Source of the DNA: Madurella fahalii
Lineage: Eukaryota; Ascomycota; Sordariomycetes; Sordariales
Direction: 5' to 3'
DNA: 64,000 bases
Assembly: GCA_029876055.1 (NCBI GenBank)
Contig: CM056879.1
Coordinates: 1,116,001-1,180,000 of the forward strand
The notes under the pieces are model-generated. The model worked only from the letters and a program-made list of their open reading frames with translations, was not told the origin of the DNA and made no database searches. Shown piece after piece: positions 30,465-41,413 of the stretch. How positions within the stretch are numbered: position 1 is the first letter of the stretch; every line of letters starts with the position of its first letter. Made by a program: the position numbers and the translations under genes.

Positions 30465-31528
30465 CTAATTATTCGCCGTCTCGCGTGTATCTCGCCCTTC
30501 ATCCACTTGGGCTCCCCGTAGCTCGGCAGGGCGTTGGGTATGCATTGCATCCATTTCGAGGGGCATTTCGCGCATACTGTGCCCTTCCGGAGCCATGTTA
30601 GAGGATTCTGGTTCGGGCTGATACGCAGGCCAGGTCGAGGCAATAACCGAGTGGCCGTGGAGCTCTGGTTTGGCGATGTTATCCGGCACATGGGGAACGA
30701 GCCGAGATTCCCGCCGCCAGCTCACAGCGACGAGCAGTCCGAGCATGAACGATAGAAGAATGACGGGTACAGCTACCCCTATTGCGATCCTCGCATCTTG
30801 GGATAAACCCGCCTGTTCTGAAGATGCGTCACTGTCTGGCGGTGTCGTTTCGTTGGAACCCCCCGAGTCCGTAGTAGGTGCTGTCTGGAGAACCGGTAGA
30901 TCAGAGGATCGGTATTTCACGTATATCGGAAGCGCATAGACGGGGATGGTGGACAGTATCGCGTAGGACACGATATCGAAGCATGTCACGAACATGACGT
31001 TTCCCAACGATGGATTTGCAGTGTAGGCGACTGTGAACCGGTCGTTAAAACAGCTCGTTAGCGTGAAGTTGCTAGCCAAGGAGGAACACCGGAAGGCAGA
31101 GGGAGCGATGCCAAAGCCCCTGGAATCAGCGTCAGCCCCTTGCCATCTCAGCTTGCCTCTTGGAAAGGGGCCATTTACGTCGGACAGCACCAGACAGTTG
31201 TCTCGTCGTGGATGGTGGACCGGCTGAACTTGGACCAGCTGTACTCCTCTTCGAGATAAGGGTCGCTCGTTCTTGCGGTCCTAGCGCTGGAATAACCCGA
31301 TGGACAGACGCCGGGTGAGTACCAGCCGACGGGGTTACCGATGCGGTTCGGATTGTGGTTCGGCGGGTAGCACTCCATGTGGACGAGTCCGTGGCCATCA
31401 TCGGCGCCCAGCGATGCCACCAACCTCGACCTGCCTCCCGCGTAGAAATTCTCCAGGCATGTTGCCGGGGGCGTAAAGATAGTCGTGAGGTCGCTGTAGA
31501 GAGAGATAGTTGGTGTTGGCGTAGTCAT
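30465..31528 (-). CDS. Single-pass membrane protein with Cys-containing ectodomain (334 aa)
   Basis: Two exons, 31528-31179 and 31119-30465 (1005 bases), around a 59-nt intron with a CTGAC branch site. There is no obvious signal peptide, so the helix may act as the membrane anchor. The N-terminal region (MTTPTPTISLYSDLTTIFTP) has cysteine motifs common to fungal surface proteins, with a CPSGY segment and a TVWCCPT segment spanning the splice. A Pro/Ser/Thr stalk leads to a transmembrane helix at residues about 228-250 followed by RRES; the tail is about 80 residues. Function unknown. Architecture parallels the genes at 25579 and 54924. The ATG at 31528 is the first in frame after stops. Confidence 0.75.
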
Positions 31529-32693
31529 CCTGCACAAATCGTGGTGTCCAGAAGGAAGTCAGTGGGCTGGTTTGCTCAGCTTCCACCTTCCCGAGCGGCG
31601 GCTCATGCCTTTAAGTTACTGCGCGACGGACATGTGGCGCACATGTGCTTCACTACCAATGGTCGATACCATCGCATCAGCTGAAACTTGCAGGTTGCCA
31701 AGGCGCGCTGCCTCGAGCAGCTGCTGGCGGGGGCGCAGGAGGATTTCCATGGTCCAGGTGCTGTCTTCCCATCAATAGCGTCTCCTCTAACAGCTTGTGG
31801 CTGGACGCCACAAACACATGGTGGTCCCTTGCGGCAGACCGCACGTGGCAGTTGTCACCAGGTGTGGCGTTTGGCAGCTTGAAACCTGAAAAAGGGTGGA
31901 ATGGGCCGGATCCGCATTGTAATCACAGTAAAGCCGGGTATGGGATGGGTCTGCGGGCACCATGAACCGGGCACAGCCGATGGATCATGGTCCACGGTCC
32001 ACGGTCCAAAACAGACGGTGAAGGGAGGTGGAGTGGTTTGGAACCACGAGGATGTGGGGAAGACTGCTCATGCGGGGGAACGACGCACAGGCCACCAGTT
32101 GCCCCGCAGACCTCTTCAGCACTTTGCTCTCTTTAAACACCCTAGTGTGCAGTGAGATACAGTACAGTGCCTAACCCAAAGCGCCTGCTGCAGCTCCAAG
32201 GCCCCAAATCTGCTGAGCGAACCTTCTTATCACAACCCCCAAAACTGGCCGCCGGACCAAGTGATCCCCTATACCAAGACACCAAGACGGAGGCAGCTGG
32301 GCATCAGATGAGGCGACAGTGGACTATGAATTGGGTCCCCGTCACGCCGAGCCGGGAATCTTCCTCGTTAACAAACAGGCTGAATTGGGTTGCGGGACCC
32401 GTCGCCGTCGCCATCCTGATTCGGCAGCGTGCCAGCACCCGTGGAGCATGGCCCATCAGTTGCGGGCAAGAACCCTGGGCCTTGGGCGGCCGGTGTATCC
32501 CCTTGGCAGAGGGGAACCAAGCATCTGGATTTCTGGATAAATTGGATTGTGGAATCGCCGAGTTGGAGTCCAGGGGCAATGCTACCCCGAGGCCTCGTCG
32601 CGAGGGGGGTTGATAAACCGACACAATGGCACCGGCGCGTCTCCAAAGTGATCGGCGAGCGTTCGACTCGACATCCTTCGCAAGCGGCTGATT
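31529..32693. promoter_or_regulatory. Divergent intergenic region upstream of the alpha-glucuronidase gene
   Basis: 1165 bp between the starts of two divergent genes, so it should hold both promoters. I looked for the xylanase-regulator consensus GGCTAA/TTAGCC and did not find a convincing site. Several 60-150 codon frames cross it, with no family features. A 270-codon minus-strand frame (32304-33116) is a shadow of the GC-rich GH67 coding sequence. Confidence 0.35.
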
Positions 32694-35219
32694 ATGCGGA
32701 GTTTCCTGTGGCTCGCGGCCCTCGGCCTCGTCGCCGCCGAAGACGGCCTTAACGCCTGGTTGCGCTATGCTCGAATCCCCCACGCAAAGTGCTACCACAA
32801 GAAACTCCCCTCCGGCGTCCTCGCTCTCAATGCTACCGAGGGATCCCCCGTCTACACCGCCGGCGAGGAACTGGCCCAGGGAATCAGCGGCATCTTTGGC
32901 AAGGAATTGGTTTCCGGCGCAGCCAATGGCCCGACCGCCACGGTGGGAACTGTCCGTGCATTCGTCGAGGAGAACCCAAGCTCCGCCGACAGCCTCCCAG
33001 AGCTCATCGAGGACGGCTTCTTCCTCAATGTGTCTCGCGGGAACGTCTTGATCCTCGGTCAGAATGAACGCGGCGCCCTGTATGGCACCTTCCACTACCT
33101 CTCGCTGCTCGCTCAAGGCAACGTCTCAGATCTGTCATTGACCTCGAATCCCGATGCGCCTATCCGATGGGTGAACCAGTGGGACAATATGCAAGACGGC
33201 GGCACCCATGGGAGTGTCGAGAGAGGCTATGGTGGCGATTCCATCTTCTTCTGGGATGGCTGGGTTCGCGATGACCTTACCCGGGCTGGCCAATATGCCC
33301 GCCTCCTGGCCTCAATTGGTATCAATGCCGTCGTCGTCAACAACGTCAACGCAAACGCCTCCATTCTGACCCCGGAGAACATGGATGGCTTGGCAAGGAT
33401 CGCAGATGTCTTCCGGCCATACGGTGTCCAGCTTGGCCTGTCTCTCAACTTCGCCGCTCCGGAACTCCTCGGCGGGCTCTCTACCTTTGATCCCTTGGAC
33501 GAGACAGTTGCCAGCTGGTGGCAAAACATCACAGACGCCCTCTACAGCAGAATCCCCGACATGGCGGGCTACCTCGTCAAGGCCAATTCCGAGGGACAGC
33601 CGGGTCCAATGACCTACAACAGGACGCTGGCGGACGGGGCCAATCTCTTTGCCCGTGCTCTGCAGCCTCACGGCGGCATCATCCTCTTCCGCGCATTCGT
33701 CTACGACCACAGGAACCTCAATCAGACACTGGACTGGAAGGCCGACCGCGCCAACGCCGCGGTCGATTATTTCGATGGCCTTGACTCCCAGTTCGAAGAC
33801 AATGTGGTCATCCAGATCAAGTACGGCCCGATCGATTTCCAAGTCCGGGAGCCCGTGTCCCCTCTCTTCGCCCACTTGATCGAGACGCCATCTGCCATCG
33901 AGCTGCAAATCACCCAGGAATACCTCGGTCAGCAGGCCCATCTGGTCTACCTGGCCCCCATGTGGAAGGAGATCCTAGACTTTGATCTCCGCGTCGACGG
34001 CAAGCCCTCGGTCGTTTCCGACATCCTCAACGGCAAGCGGTTCAATCGCAAGCTCGGCGGCTACGCAGGTGTCGTCAACGTCGGGACTAACACAACCTGG
34101 CTGGGCAGCCACCTCGCCATGTCGAATCTCTATGCGTACGGCAAGCTCGCCTGGGACCCGTCGGCCACTTCCACGGGCATTCTCGAGGAGTGGATCAAGC
34201 TCACGTTCAGCCACGACAAGAAGGTTATTGACGTCATCACCAAGATGTCCATGGAGTCGTGGCCCGCCTACGAGAACTACTCGGGCAATCTCGGCATTCA
34301 GACTCTCACCGACATCCTCCTGGGACACTACGGGCCCAACCCGGCCTCCCAGGACGGCAACCCGTGGGGCCAGTGGACGCGGGCTGACGAGGACACGATC
34401 GGTATGGACCGCACCGTCAAAAACGGCACCGGCTTCGCCGGTCAATACCCGCCCGAGATCGCCGCCATGTACGAAGAAATCGAGACGACGCCCGACAACC
34501 TCCTCCTCTGGTTCCACCACGTCCCCTACACCCAGGTCCTCAAGTCGGGCAAGACGGTCATCCAGCACTTCTACGACGCCCACTACGAGGGCAGCGCGAC
34601 CGCGCAGTCGTTTGTCCCGCTCTGGGAGTCGCTCAAGGGCAAGATCGACGACGAGCGGTACGAGCACGTGCTGTTCCGCCTGGTCTACCAGGCGGGCCAC
34701 TCGCTGGTTTGGCGGGACAGCATCAACATGTTCTACTTCAACAAGTCGGGCATCCCGGACGAGGCCGGGCGGGTGGGCAAGCACCAGCACCGCATCGAGG
34801 CCGAGGACATGGACCTGGAGGGCTACAGGAGCTACCTCGTGTCGCCGTTCGAGGCCGCCAGCAAGTTCCACTGCATCGTGACGGCCGACAACTCGACGCG
34901 CGGCGTCGCGTCCACCACGCTCGCCGTCGAGAGCGGCACGTACGACCTGGCCGTGAACTACTACGACATGGCGCTCGGCAACTCGACGTGGGAGCTGTAC
35001 GTGGGCGACGAGCTGGTGGGCCAGTGGAAGGGCGACCTCGAGTACATCATTGGCCGGGCGCCGTCACCCTACATCGACGGCCACACCGCGACCAGGGTCA
35101 CCTTCAAGGGCGTGCAGGTCGAGAAGGGCAGCACGCTCAGGATTGTGGGCACGCCTGATGGGCTGGAGCCGGCGCCGGTTGATTACATTTCGATTCTGCC
35201 TGAGGGGGTAATTGACTAG
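32694..35219 (+). CDS. aguA: GH67 alpha-glucuronidase, secreted (841 aa)
   Basis: Hydrolyses the alpha-1,2-linked (4-O-methyl)glucuronic acid on xylo-oligosaccharides (EC 3.2.1.139), outside the cell. Single exon with ATG at 32694. Signal peptide at residues 1-15 (MRSFLWLAALGLVAA). GH67 N-terminal domain about 20-145, catalytic barrel about 150-480, then the family's C-terminal domain; residues about 720-841 resemble a beta-sandwich extension of fungal members. Catalytic signatures are intact: acid/base Glu300 in KANSEGQPGP, Asp381 in GPIDFQVREP, Glu409 in ELQITQEY. Length matches fungal enzymes of the AguA/GLR1 type. Many N-x-S/T sequons fit a secreted glycoprotein. No catalytic defect is visible. 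Confidence 0.95.
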   Translation: MRSFLWLAALGLVAAEDGLNAWLRYARIPHAKCYHKKLPSGVLALNATEGSPVYTAGEELAQGISGIFGKELVSGAANGPTATVGTVRAFVEENPSSADSLPELIEDGFFLNVSRGNVLILGQNERGALYGTFHYLSLLAQGNVSDLSLTSNPDAPIRWVNQWDNMQDGGTHGSVERGYGGDSIFFWDGWVRDDLTRAGQYARLLASIGINAVVVNNVNANASILTPENMDGLARIADVFRPYGVQLGLSLNFAAPELLGGLSTFDPLDETVASWWQNITDALYSRIPDMAGYLVKANSEGQPGPMTYNRTLADGANLFARALQPHGGIILFRAFVYDHRNLNQTLDWKADRANAAVDYFDGLDSQFEDNVVIQIKYGPIDFQVREPVSPLFAHLIETPSAIELQITQEYLGQQAHLVYLAPMWKEILDFDLRVDGKPSVVSDILNGKRFNRKLGGYAGVVNVGTNTTWLGSHLAMSNLYAYGKLAWDPSATSTGILEEWIKLTFSHDKKVIDVITKMSMESWPAYENYSGNLGIQTLTDILLGHYGPNPASQDGNPWGQWTRADEDTIGMDRTVKNGTGFAGQYPPEIAAMYEEIETTPDNLLLWFHHVPYTQVLKSGKTVIQHFYDAHYEGSATAQSFVPLWESLKGKIDDERYEHVLFRLVYQAGHSLVWRDSINMFYFNKSGIPDEAGRVGKHQHRIEAEDMDLEGYRSYLVSPFEAASKFHCIVTADNSTRGVASTTLAVESGTYDLAVNYYDMALGNSTWELYVGDELVGQWKGDLEYIIGRAPSPYIDGHTATRVTFKGVQVEKGSTLRIVGTPDGLEPAPVDYISILPEGVID

Positions 35220-38200
35220 GCAAGGTGGTGAAGGGAAGCTCGGAGGGTTAAAAGGGGGTGGTTTAAAAAAAGCTACCTTGCTCTAGCCGTTGGTGTATTT
35301 TCTAATAATTATCTATGGGATGCTACATCCTAATTTCTCGCAAAGCGTCGCGAATTTACTTGATTATCCGTCGTGGTTGATGTAACTCTTGAAGCGGCGT
35401 GTTTCCTTGTAGAGAGTTGTCAAGTGCATTCCCGGTTTCCCGGTATCCTGCCTCCCGATGTCCCTTACGGGTGCCGTCCCATTGGGCCGGGTATAGATGG
35501 CAGATCAGTGGCATTGCCGCGCTTGAATAGCTGGGCCGTCACTGGTTGTAGAAAAATATTCCGCGAGTAAGATGCGGTATAATAAAGAGCATGCCACGTA
35601 TGGGATTCTCTGCCAATGCAGGGTCAAGTGTCGGAGTACCGAAATAGAATAGGTACTGTGCAAATAACTACAGGCACTTGACGTGACGGGGTTACACCAA
35701 ACTACCCTAATTAACGTATGAGATTTTGGTAACCACTCCAGTGCGCACTGGAAAACTTCGTTTAGGGCTATATTTGTATGATATTAAGAATCTGGGCATG
35801 AGCCTGCGTTGGCCCGGTCAAGGTACCTTGGCTGAGCCCGTAAAAGCGTGCGGGGCAGGCAAACAGGCAGGCAGCATGCTGTTGGTTCTTCTGGAAACAC
35901 AACAACAACCAGCCTGGCGACCTTACAGCCGGTACTGTGTGTGCAGCCCTCTAAGCGAGCGTTCCGAGCGGTGGTCGTATACCTCCGGGGAGTCCCCTCG
36001 CGACTCGAATGCCTTAGTTCGGTCGAGATAGGCACTGTGTTAGCCCCGCCATGGTTGACAACGAAAGCTGACAATTGGAACCGACAACGGGAGCCGGCAA
36101 CATGCAAGGTGATGCCTCCTCCCATGTTACAATTGTGTTTTTGCAATAGCCCGTCGTCAACAGCTGCAACCTGGAGTAACTTGCACCCTTGCCTCACAAC
36201 TATCACAAACACTATCTCACTTTAGCAAGCACCCTGATAGCCACATGGGTAGCAGAGATCCTTGCCATCAATAGTGGCACTAATTCTTCTCAAGCAGCCC
36301 GACCTCGGCCGTCAGTGATCAATAGACATCCCCGGCCCTCTGGACCGTCGCATGGGCCTGGGCCACTACGGAGCATGGGTCCAGGTCCCTTGGTCCACCC
36401 GGTACTAGCGCGTCGCCCGACTCTCCAAATCGAAACAGACTCGGAATCACGATCGCCGATGATAGTACTAATGAGGACGACGGTGTCGGCCAGTAAAATT
36501 GGTTCACCGCATATGAAATTCCGAGCTGTGAGCGATTGACCGCGCGAGTTGGCAAAGGCTCTGTTCGAGGGGTAATTCACTGTAATTATCAACAGTTCTC
36601 GTCAGATAGTGGTTCACAGACAAGTTCGCTAGGATGGCCTTTGGGAAAATGAAACTGGGCCAGGATGATTCAGGCTTAGGTTCGGGAGAGAACAAATGCC
36701 CAAGGAGACTGAGATGGAGGCAGCAGCCGCTATTATTCAATCATTAGGTCGATTGTTCGGATGCGTGGTAGGAACGAGTTGAGAACCTCTCTCTGCGCGT
36801 GTGTGTGGGAGTGTGAGTGCGCGCGTGACAATCCGTATCGCGCGCTACGCCAGGTACCGGAATCTGACCCACACGATGTGACGCTGCTGTCAAAGCCGCA
36901 GTAACGTATAGTGTACGGTGACCCGATGCACGACGGTCGTTCGGTCACTGTAACATGAGCTCTGCAGGATACGAGACTACCGCACCCACTACTAAGCGAG
37001 CCGTCCGATCACTGAACCATTCTCTGGGCATTATACAGTACGTAGTTAGTTGTCCCAAACCTGGCAGATGTCACCTCCCGTTGCCGACTGCGGAGAGTGT
37101 CGGGTCCCGGTTCAGTGCTTGATGCATATGAGATTGAGGGAATAATCTCGTCAAGCTTACACAAGACCAGCGCTCTCAAACCGTTAGCTGAAGAGTCGGA
37201 TTTCAACCCTTCGAAGCATGGCGAGAGAAATGCAAGAAAAGCCTGCCGGCTGTTGGTGTGGAGAAGTGGAGAAAGTGCGGGTTGGTTACCTTAACCTGTT
37301 TGGAGTCATTTCCCTGTGCAGATTAGCGGGATGAAGTGCCAGCATCAAACTGTCTGTGCGCATGCATGGTGGCAACCGCTCCCTGGCCTGGAACACGACC
37401 GCCAACTTCACTGATTCGAGAGCAGTACGAGTGCAAAAGCGCTATTGACACGAGAGAGCAACGTCAAGACAACAAACGGTCCACAGCTCCCGAGTGATTC
37501 ACTCTACTAGTACACTTCGATCGACCTCTCGAACCCGGATTTGCAATGCCGGGCTAGGCTATGACCCGGAAACAGACAAGAGGCGAAGCGTCCCCACCGG
37601 GTTGGCAACTTGGCCCATGGATGATGGGGCTCGCAAAAGCCCACGTCTGTGGTCGAAGAGCTAGAATGAAAGAAAGAAAAAAAAAAAAAAAAAAGGCAAA
37701 TAAGCGCGGGAAACCATAACCGCGAGATTGCGGCCCTCTCCTCGGAAATGTCAGCTGACGCCGCCTGGATGGGTAGTCTGCAGTGATCATTTCTGGTGGA
37801 AGGGCAGCAAAGTCTGCTTGAGGCACAGCGATGTACATCACGGGCAAAGAACCAATATCTCACTCCTGCCCAGGCATAGATCTTATATTTCCTGCGCGGG
37901 TCCGTCGCAGGCTCTGCTCCAATCCGCAGTAGGAATCAGCCACTTGCGCCATCCTGCCACTTGCAACTGTCAATCTGTTTCTGTCCGGTTGTCCCCAAAG
38001 AGAGCTGGCCGGTTGACGGGATAACGTCAACGCCGTCAGGATTCGGGCTTCTCAAGCTTACCCTCTCGCTTGCAGCGGCCCGAGCAGTGGCTGCTGCATT
38101 GACGCAATTTCGAGGGATGGCGGTGAGACAGGCTGAGGCTGGCGTCGAGCAGCCACATGGTATCCTGGCCGCCCCACCAGAGACACATGCAGCGCGGGAC

Positions 38201-39688
38201 GCGACCGCCGCAAGGATTGCTTACCAGGGTCCGAGGTGATGGTGTTCAGTATTGTACAGTACGAAGGTACTCGTGCACGACGCAGTATGGCCTGTGCAGC
38301 ATCCCTGCCAAAGCCTAAAGGTCGTGTTTTGCGAGCCGGAACTCCGACCACGCCGGGATGCGAGCCCCTTTCCAAGCCAAGAGGCTGCGGACTCGATCAC
38401 TACGGCAAGGCGGGTGCCAGCCCGCCACGATGAGGGGCAGCACAATGCGCAATCTTCGACCAGGATGCATCCGGCTTATAAACCGAACCGCGTCCTCTTG
38501 GCTTGTTGCGAATCGGTCGTCATGTGCAGGTGATTAGCACTGCGCCTATTCAACACGGTTTAGCTCAACAGCATCAACCAGCAGCGCGCTTCTTGTGTCA
38601 CCACCGCCTGCAGATTAGGCCCCAGGATTTGTCGAGAATGGTGTGACAGGGCGGGAGAGCACCAACAGAGAAGAGCAACGGACAAGCTTTTACCAAGTTC
38701 AGGTCATCTCATCTCCCGTACTCGCAACTTGAAGGGTATCCAATGATGATAGTACTTTGGGTCCGCTATCTGGGGAACCCCCGTGCTTAATGACTGCTTG
38801 GACCACGGGTTATCCAGAGCCCGCTCTCTGGCGGGGCCAACATGTCCTGCTCGATCTTGTCCGTCTGCGCGTTCTCTCTCTCCGAGGCAGCCGACCCCCT
38901 CCGGCGCGTCAACACGCCCCCCTCATGTTGGACAGCGGCGGCGGCCAAGCCCAGTTTACGCTACCCTGCCTAATGTACAGCACTCAGTAACTACCGTTTG
39001 GCGCTACTGCGTATGCCGAAGCTAGGGAGAGAACACGCAGTAGCCCGGTTTCTCGCCTGAATCCGATGAGAGGGGGGGCAACAGGGAGAGAAAGAGGCGT
39101 TCGCACGGCCCGAGATCAGACGATACCCCCAAACTCGAAAAAGCTCCACGGTTCGCGTGGCGTCGTTAGCGGCAGAATGGCGTCCTTTCGCTGACTACCT
39201 AGGCTTGGCCACCACGTTCTCAATGACACGCTCTCCCCGGTATACTAGCCAGGGCTTGAGTCAGGATTTGACCTGGCGGGATCCAGAGCGCCCCTTTCCC
39301 TAGAAATGGCCAATCACATCGACCTGTCCTCTGAACTCTGGTTCCTGGTTCCTGGTATTCAGCGTCTCATTCCGCACACCAAGATGGATACCCCGGTTAG
39401 CCAAGCTGCCCAAAAGGATTGAAACGGAAACCTAAGCATCATCCGCGCTTCCTCCTCCTGCCCTCTTATTCTGGCCCTTTCTGTGTTCTTTGCCGTGCAC
39501 GCCTCCGCACTATTGCGCGGGGCCTAAGTGCCTCGTTCGCAACGTACCTTACAGTACGGGGGTTCCCCGGGTACCGGCTCGGAGCCATACATATGCAGGA
39601 TCCCACCCCCTCGATGTTGTGCCCATAAGTGGTGGGTGTGATCCCTAAGTTCCATTCAGGGCCCCCGTGAACCCGGACGCCGGCAGCC
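35220..39688. other. 4.5-kb gene-free region
   Basis: I found no gene, RNA gene or transposon. Frames are under about 150 codons, mostly non-ATG, and lack motifs. Composition is not AT-rich, so it is not RIP-degraded DNA. A poly-A run is at about 37680-37694. The last kilobase must include the promoter and leader of the GPCR gene; a 12-codon upstream ORF starts at 39383 in that leader. Confidence 0.4.
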
Positions 39689-41413
39689 ATGCGCGGCTTG
39701 TCAGCAGAAGATGCGGCGAGCGTCATCGCCATTGAGCGGGCCTGCTCGGCCATCTCGTTGATGGGATGCATCTTCGTGCTGGTGACTTTTGCAGTCTCGG
39801 ACGCCTTCCGTCAGCGTGCCATCAACCGGATGGTCTTCTACGCAACCTTTGGAAACATGTTGACAAACGTTGCGACCTTGATGACGACCAGTTACACGCA
39901 CAGCGTCGACTCGTTTGGATGCCAGCTCCAGGCGTTTCTCATTCAAGTGTAAGGATCTCTCGCGCGCGATGTCGGGGGTTGTTTTGCTCACGTCTCCCTC
40001 TCTACAGGTTCATGCAGGGCGACGCATACTGGGCCTTGTCCATGGCCATCAACGTCTACCTCACATTTTACCACAAGTACGACGCTAGGATGCTGAGGAG
40101 GATGGAGATCCCTTACTTCTTGTGCTGCTATGGTCTCCCGTTCATTCCCGGATTTACCTTTCTCTTCGTCTCGACCGAATCTGCAGGCAGGCCGTATGGG
40201 AACGCTGTCTTGTGGTGCTGGCTTAAGGGCGAGTGGGAGGTCTACAGGATTGCCACTTTTTACGGGCCCATCTGGTATGGCTAGCCAACACGTAGCTTTT
40301 TGAGTCTGGAGCTGACTAGGACTTGCTAGGGTGGCCATTGTCATTGCCATGACAATCTACATCCGCGCCGGCCGTCAAATCTACCTCAAACGCCGTAGGA
40401 TGCTCAACTTTAGCTCGACCGGCACCGGCACCATCGTCGGGTCCGAACCCTTCTCCCCCTTAGCCGAGTTCTCCCCAGCCTTCAACTTTAAGACCACAGA
40501 GGTCACCCAAACAACCGAGATCATCCAGCCTCCGGCCCCCGTCGCCGCAGCGGGCACCATCGCCTCATCCGGTGCCCCACAAAGAGACCCCAACGTCTCT
40601 TACTCCGTCACCATCTCCGCCACCCCGGTCCCTGACAACGAGAACAGCTACCCGCGCGCCGACTCTCTAGACGACCTCGACAGCGCCGCCGAGGCGACCC
40701 TCACCTCGGTCACCAGCAACCCTCCGGGGGGTAAGCGCAGCACGCGAGTGGCGAGCATCACGCACATGTCGGCCGGCCCGATCATCACCAGCGGTAACCA
40801 CAACAATGGTAACTTGAACACCAATACTACCAACATCAACAGCAGCGGCAGCGGCAACGCGAACACGGCGCAGATGCGCCGCCGCAACTACGAGATCAAC
40901 AACGCGACGTGGTCCTACACCAAGTGCGCGATCCTCTTCTTCGCCGTGCTGCTCATCACGTGGCTGCCGTCGTCGGGCAACCGCGTGTACAGCATGATCA
41001 ACGACGGCGACGTGTCCAAGCCGCTCTTCTTCGCGTCGGCCTTTGTGCTGCCGCTGCAGGGGTTCTGGAACGCCATCATCTACATCGTCACCTCGTGGGC
41101 GGCATGCAAGAGCCTGTGGGCCCACTGCCTCGTCGTCGTCGCGGGCGGCGGCGGCTGGCGAGGTTGCTGGGCGGCGACCGGCGGGAGGCTGCGGCGCCGC
41201 GTGAGCCTCGTCGAGATCGCCGACGCCCGCAAGAACAAGAAGAAGAACCACCCCATCCATCGCGCCGCGGCCGCGCATGCCATGGCCCGGCCGAAGCAGG
41301 CCGGCGTCATGGCCGGCATGTGGGCGGTCGGGAGGAGGGAGGGGAAGGAGGAGAGTACCAGTATGGAGGATCTAACGAGGGAAGGGAGGGCCGACAGGGT
41401 GTCGCCCGTGTAG
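39689..41413 (+). CDS. cAMP-receptor-like G-protein-coupled receptor (536 aa)
   Basis: Exons 39689-39948, 40008-40274 and 40330-41413 (1611 bases) with introns of 59 and 55 nt. Seven hydrophobic segments: TM1 about 15-38, TM2 46-66, TM3 78-104, TM4 118-138, TM5 165-195, TM6 373-392 and TM7 407-432. Motifs are those of the fungal relatives of Dictyostelium cAMP receptors (MEIPYFLCCYGLPF before TM4, NAVLWCWL, and VYRIATFYGPIW leading into TM5). The third cytoplasmic loop is about 170 residues, Ser/Thr/Asn-rich, and ends with an NANTAQMRRR stretch; the tail is basic. Acts in the plasma membrane as a nutrient or signal receptor coupled to heterotrimeric G protein; the ligand cannot be inferred. 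Confidence 0.88.

Noticed and set aside
32304..34871. Long minus-strand frames (270, 209 and 298 codons) over the GH67 gene
   Set aside because: GC-rich coding DNA leaves antisense frames open; the sense frame has a signal peptide and all catalytic motifs.
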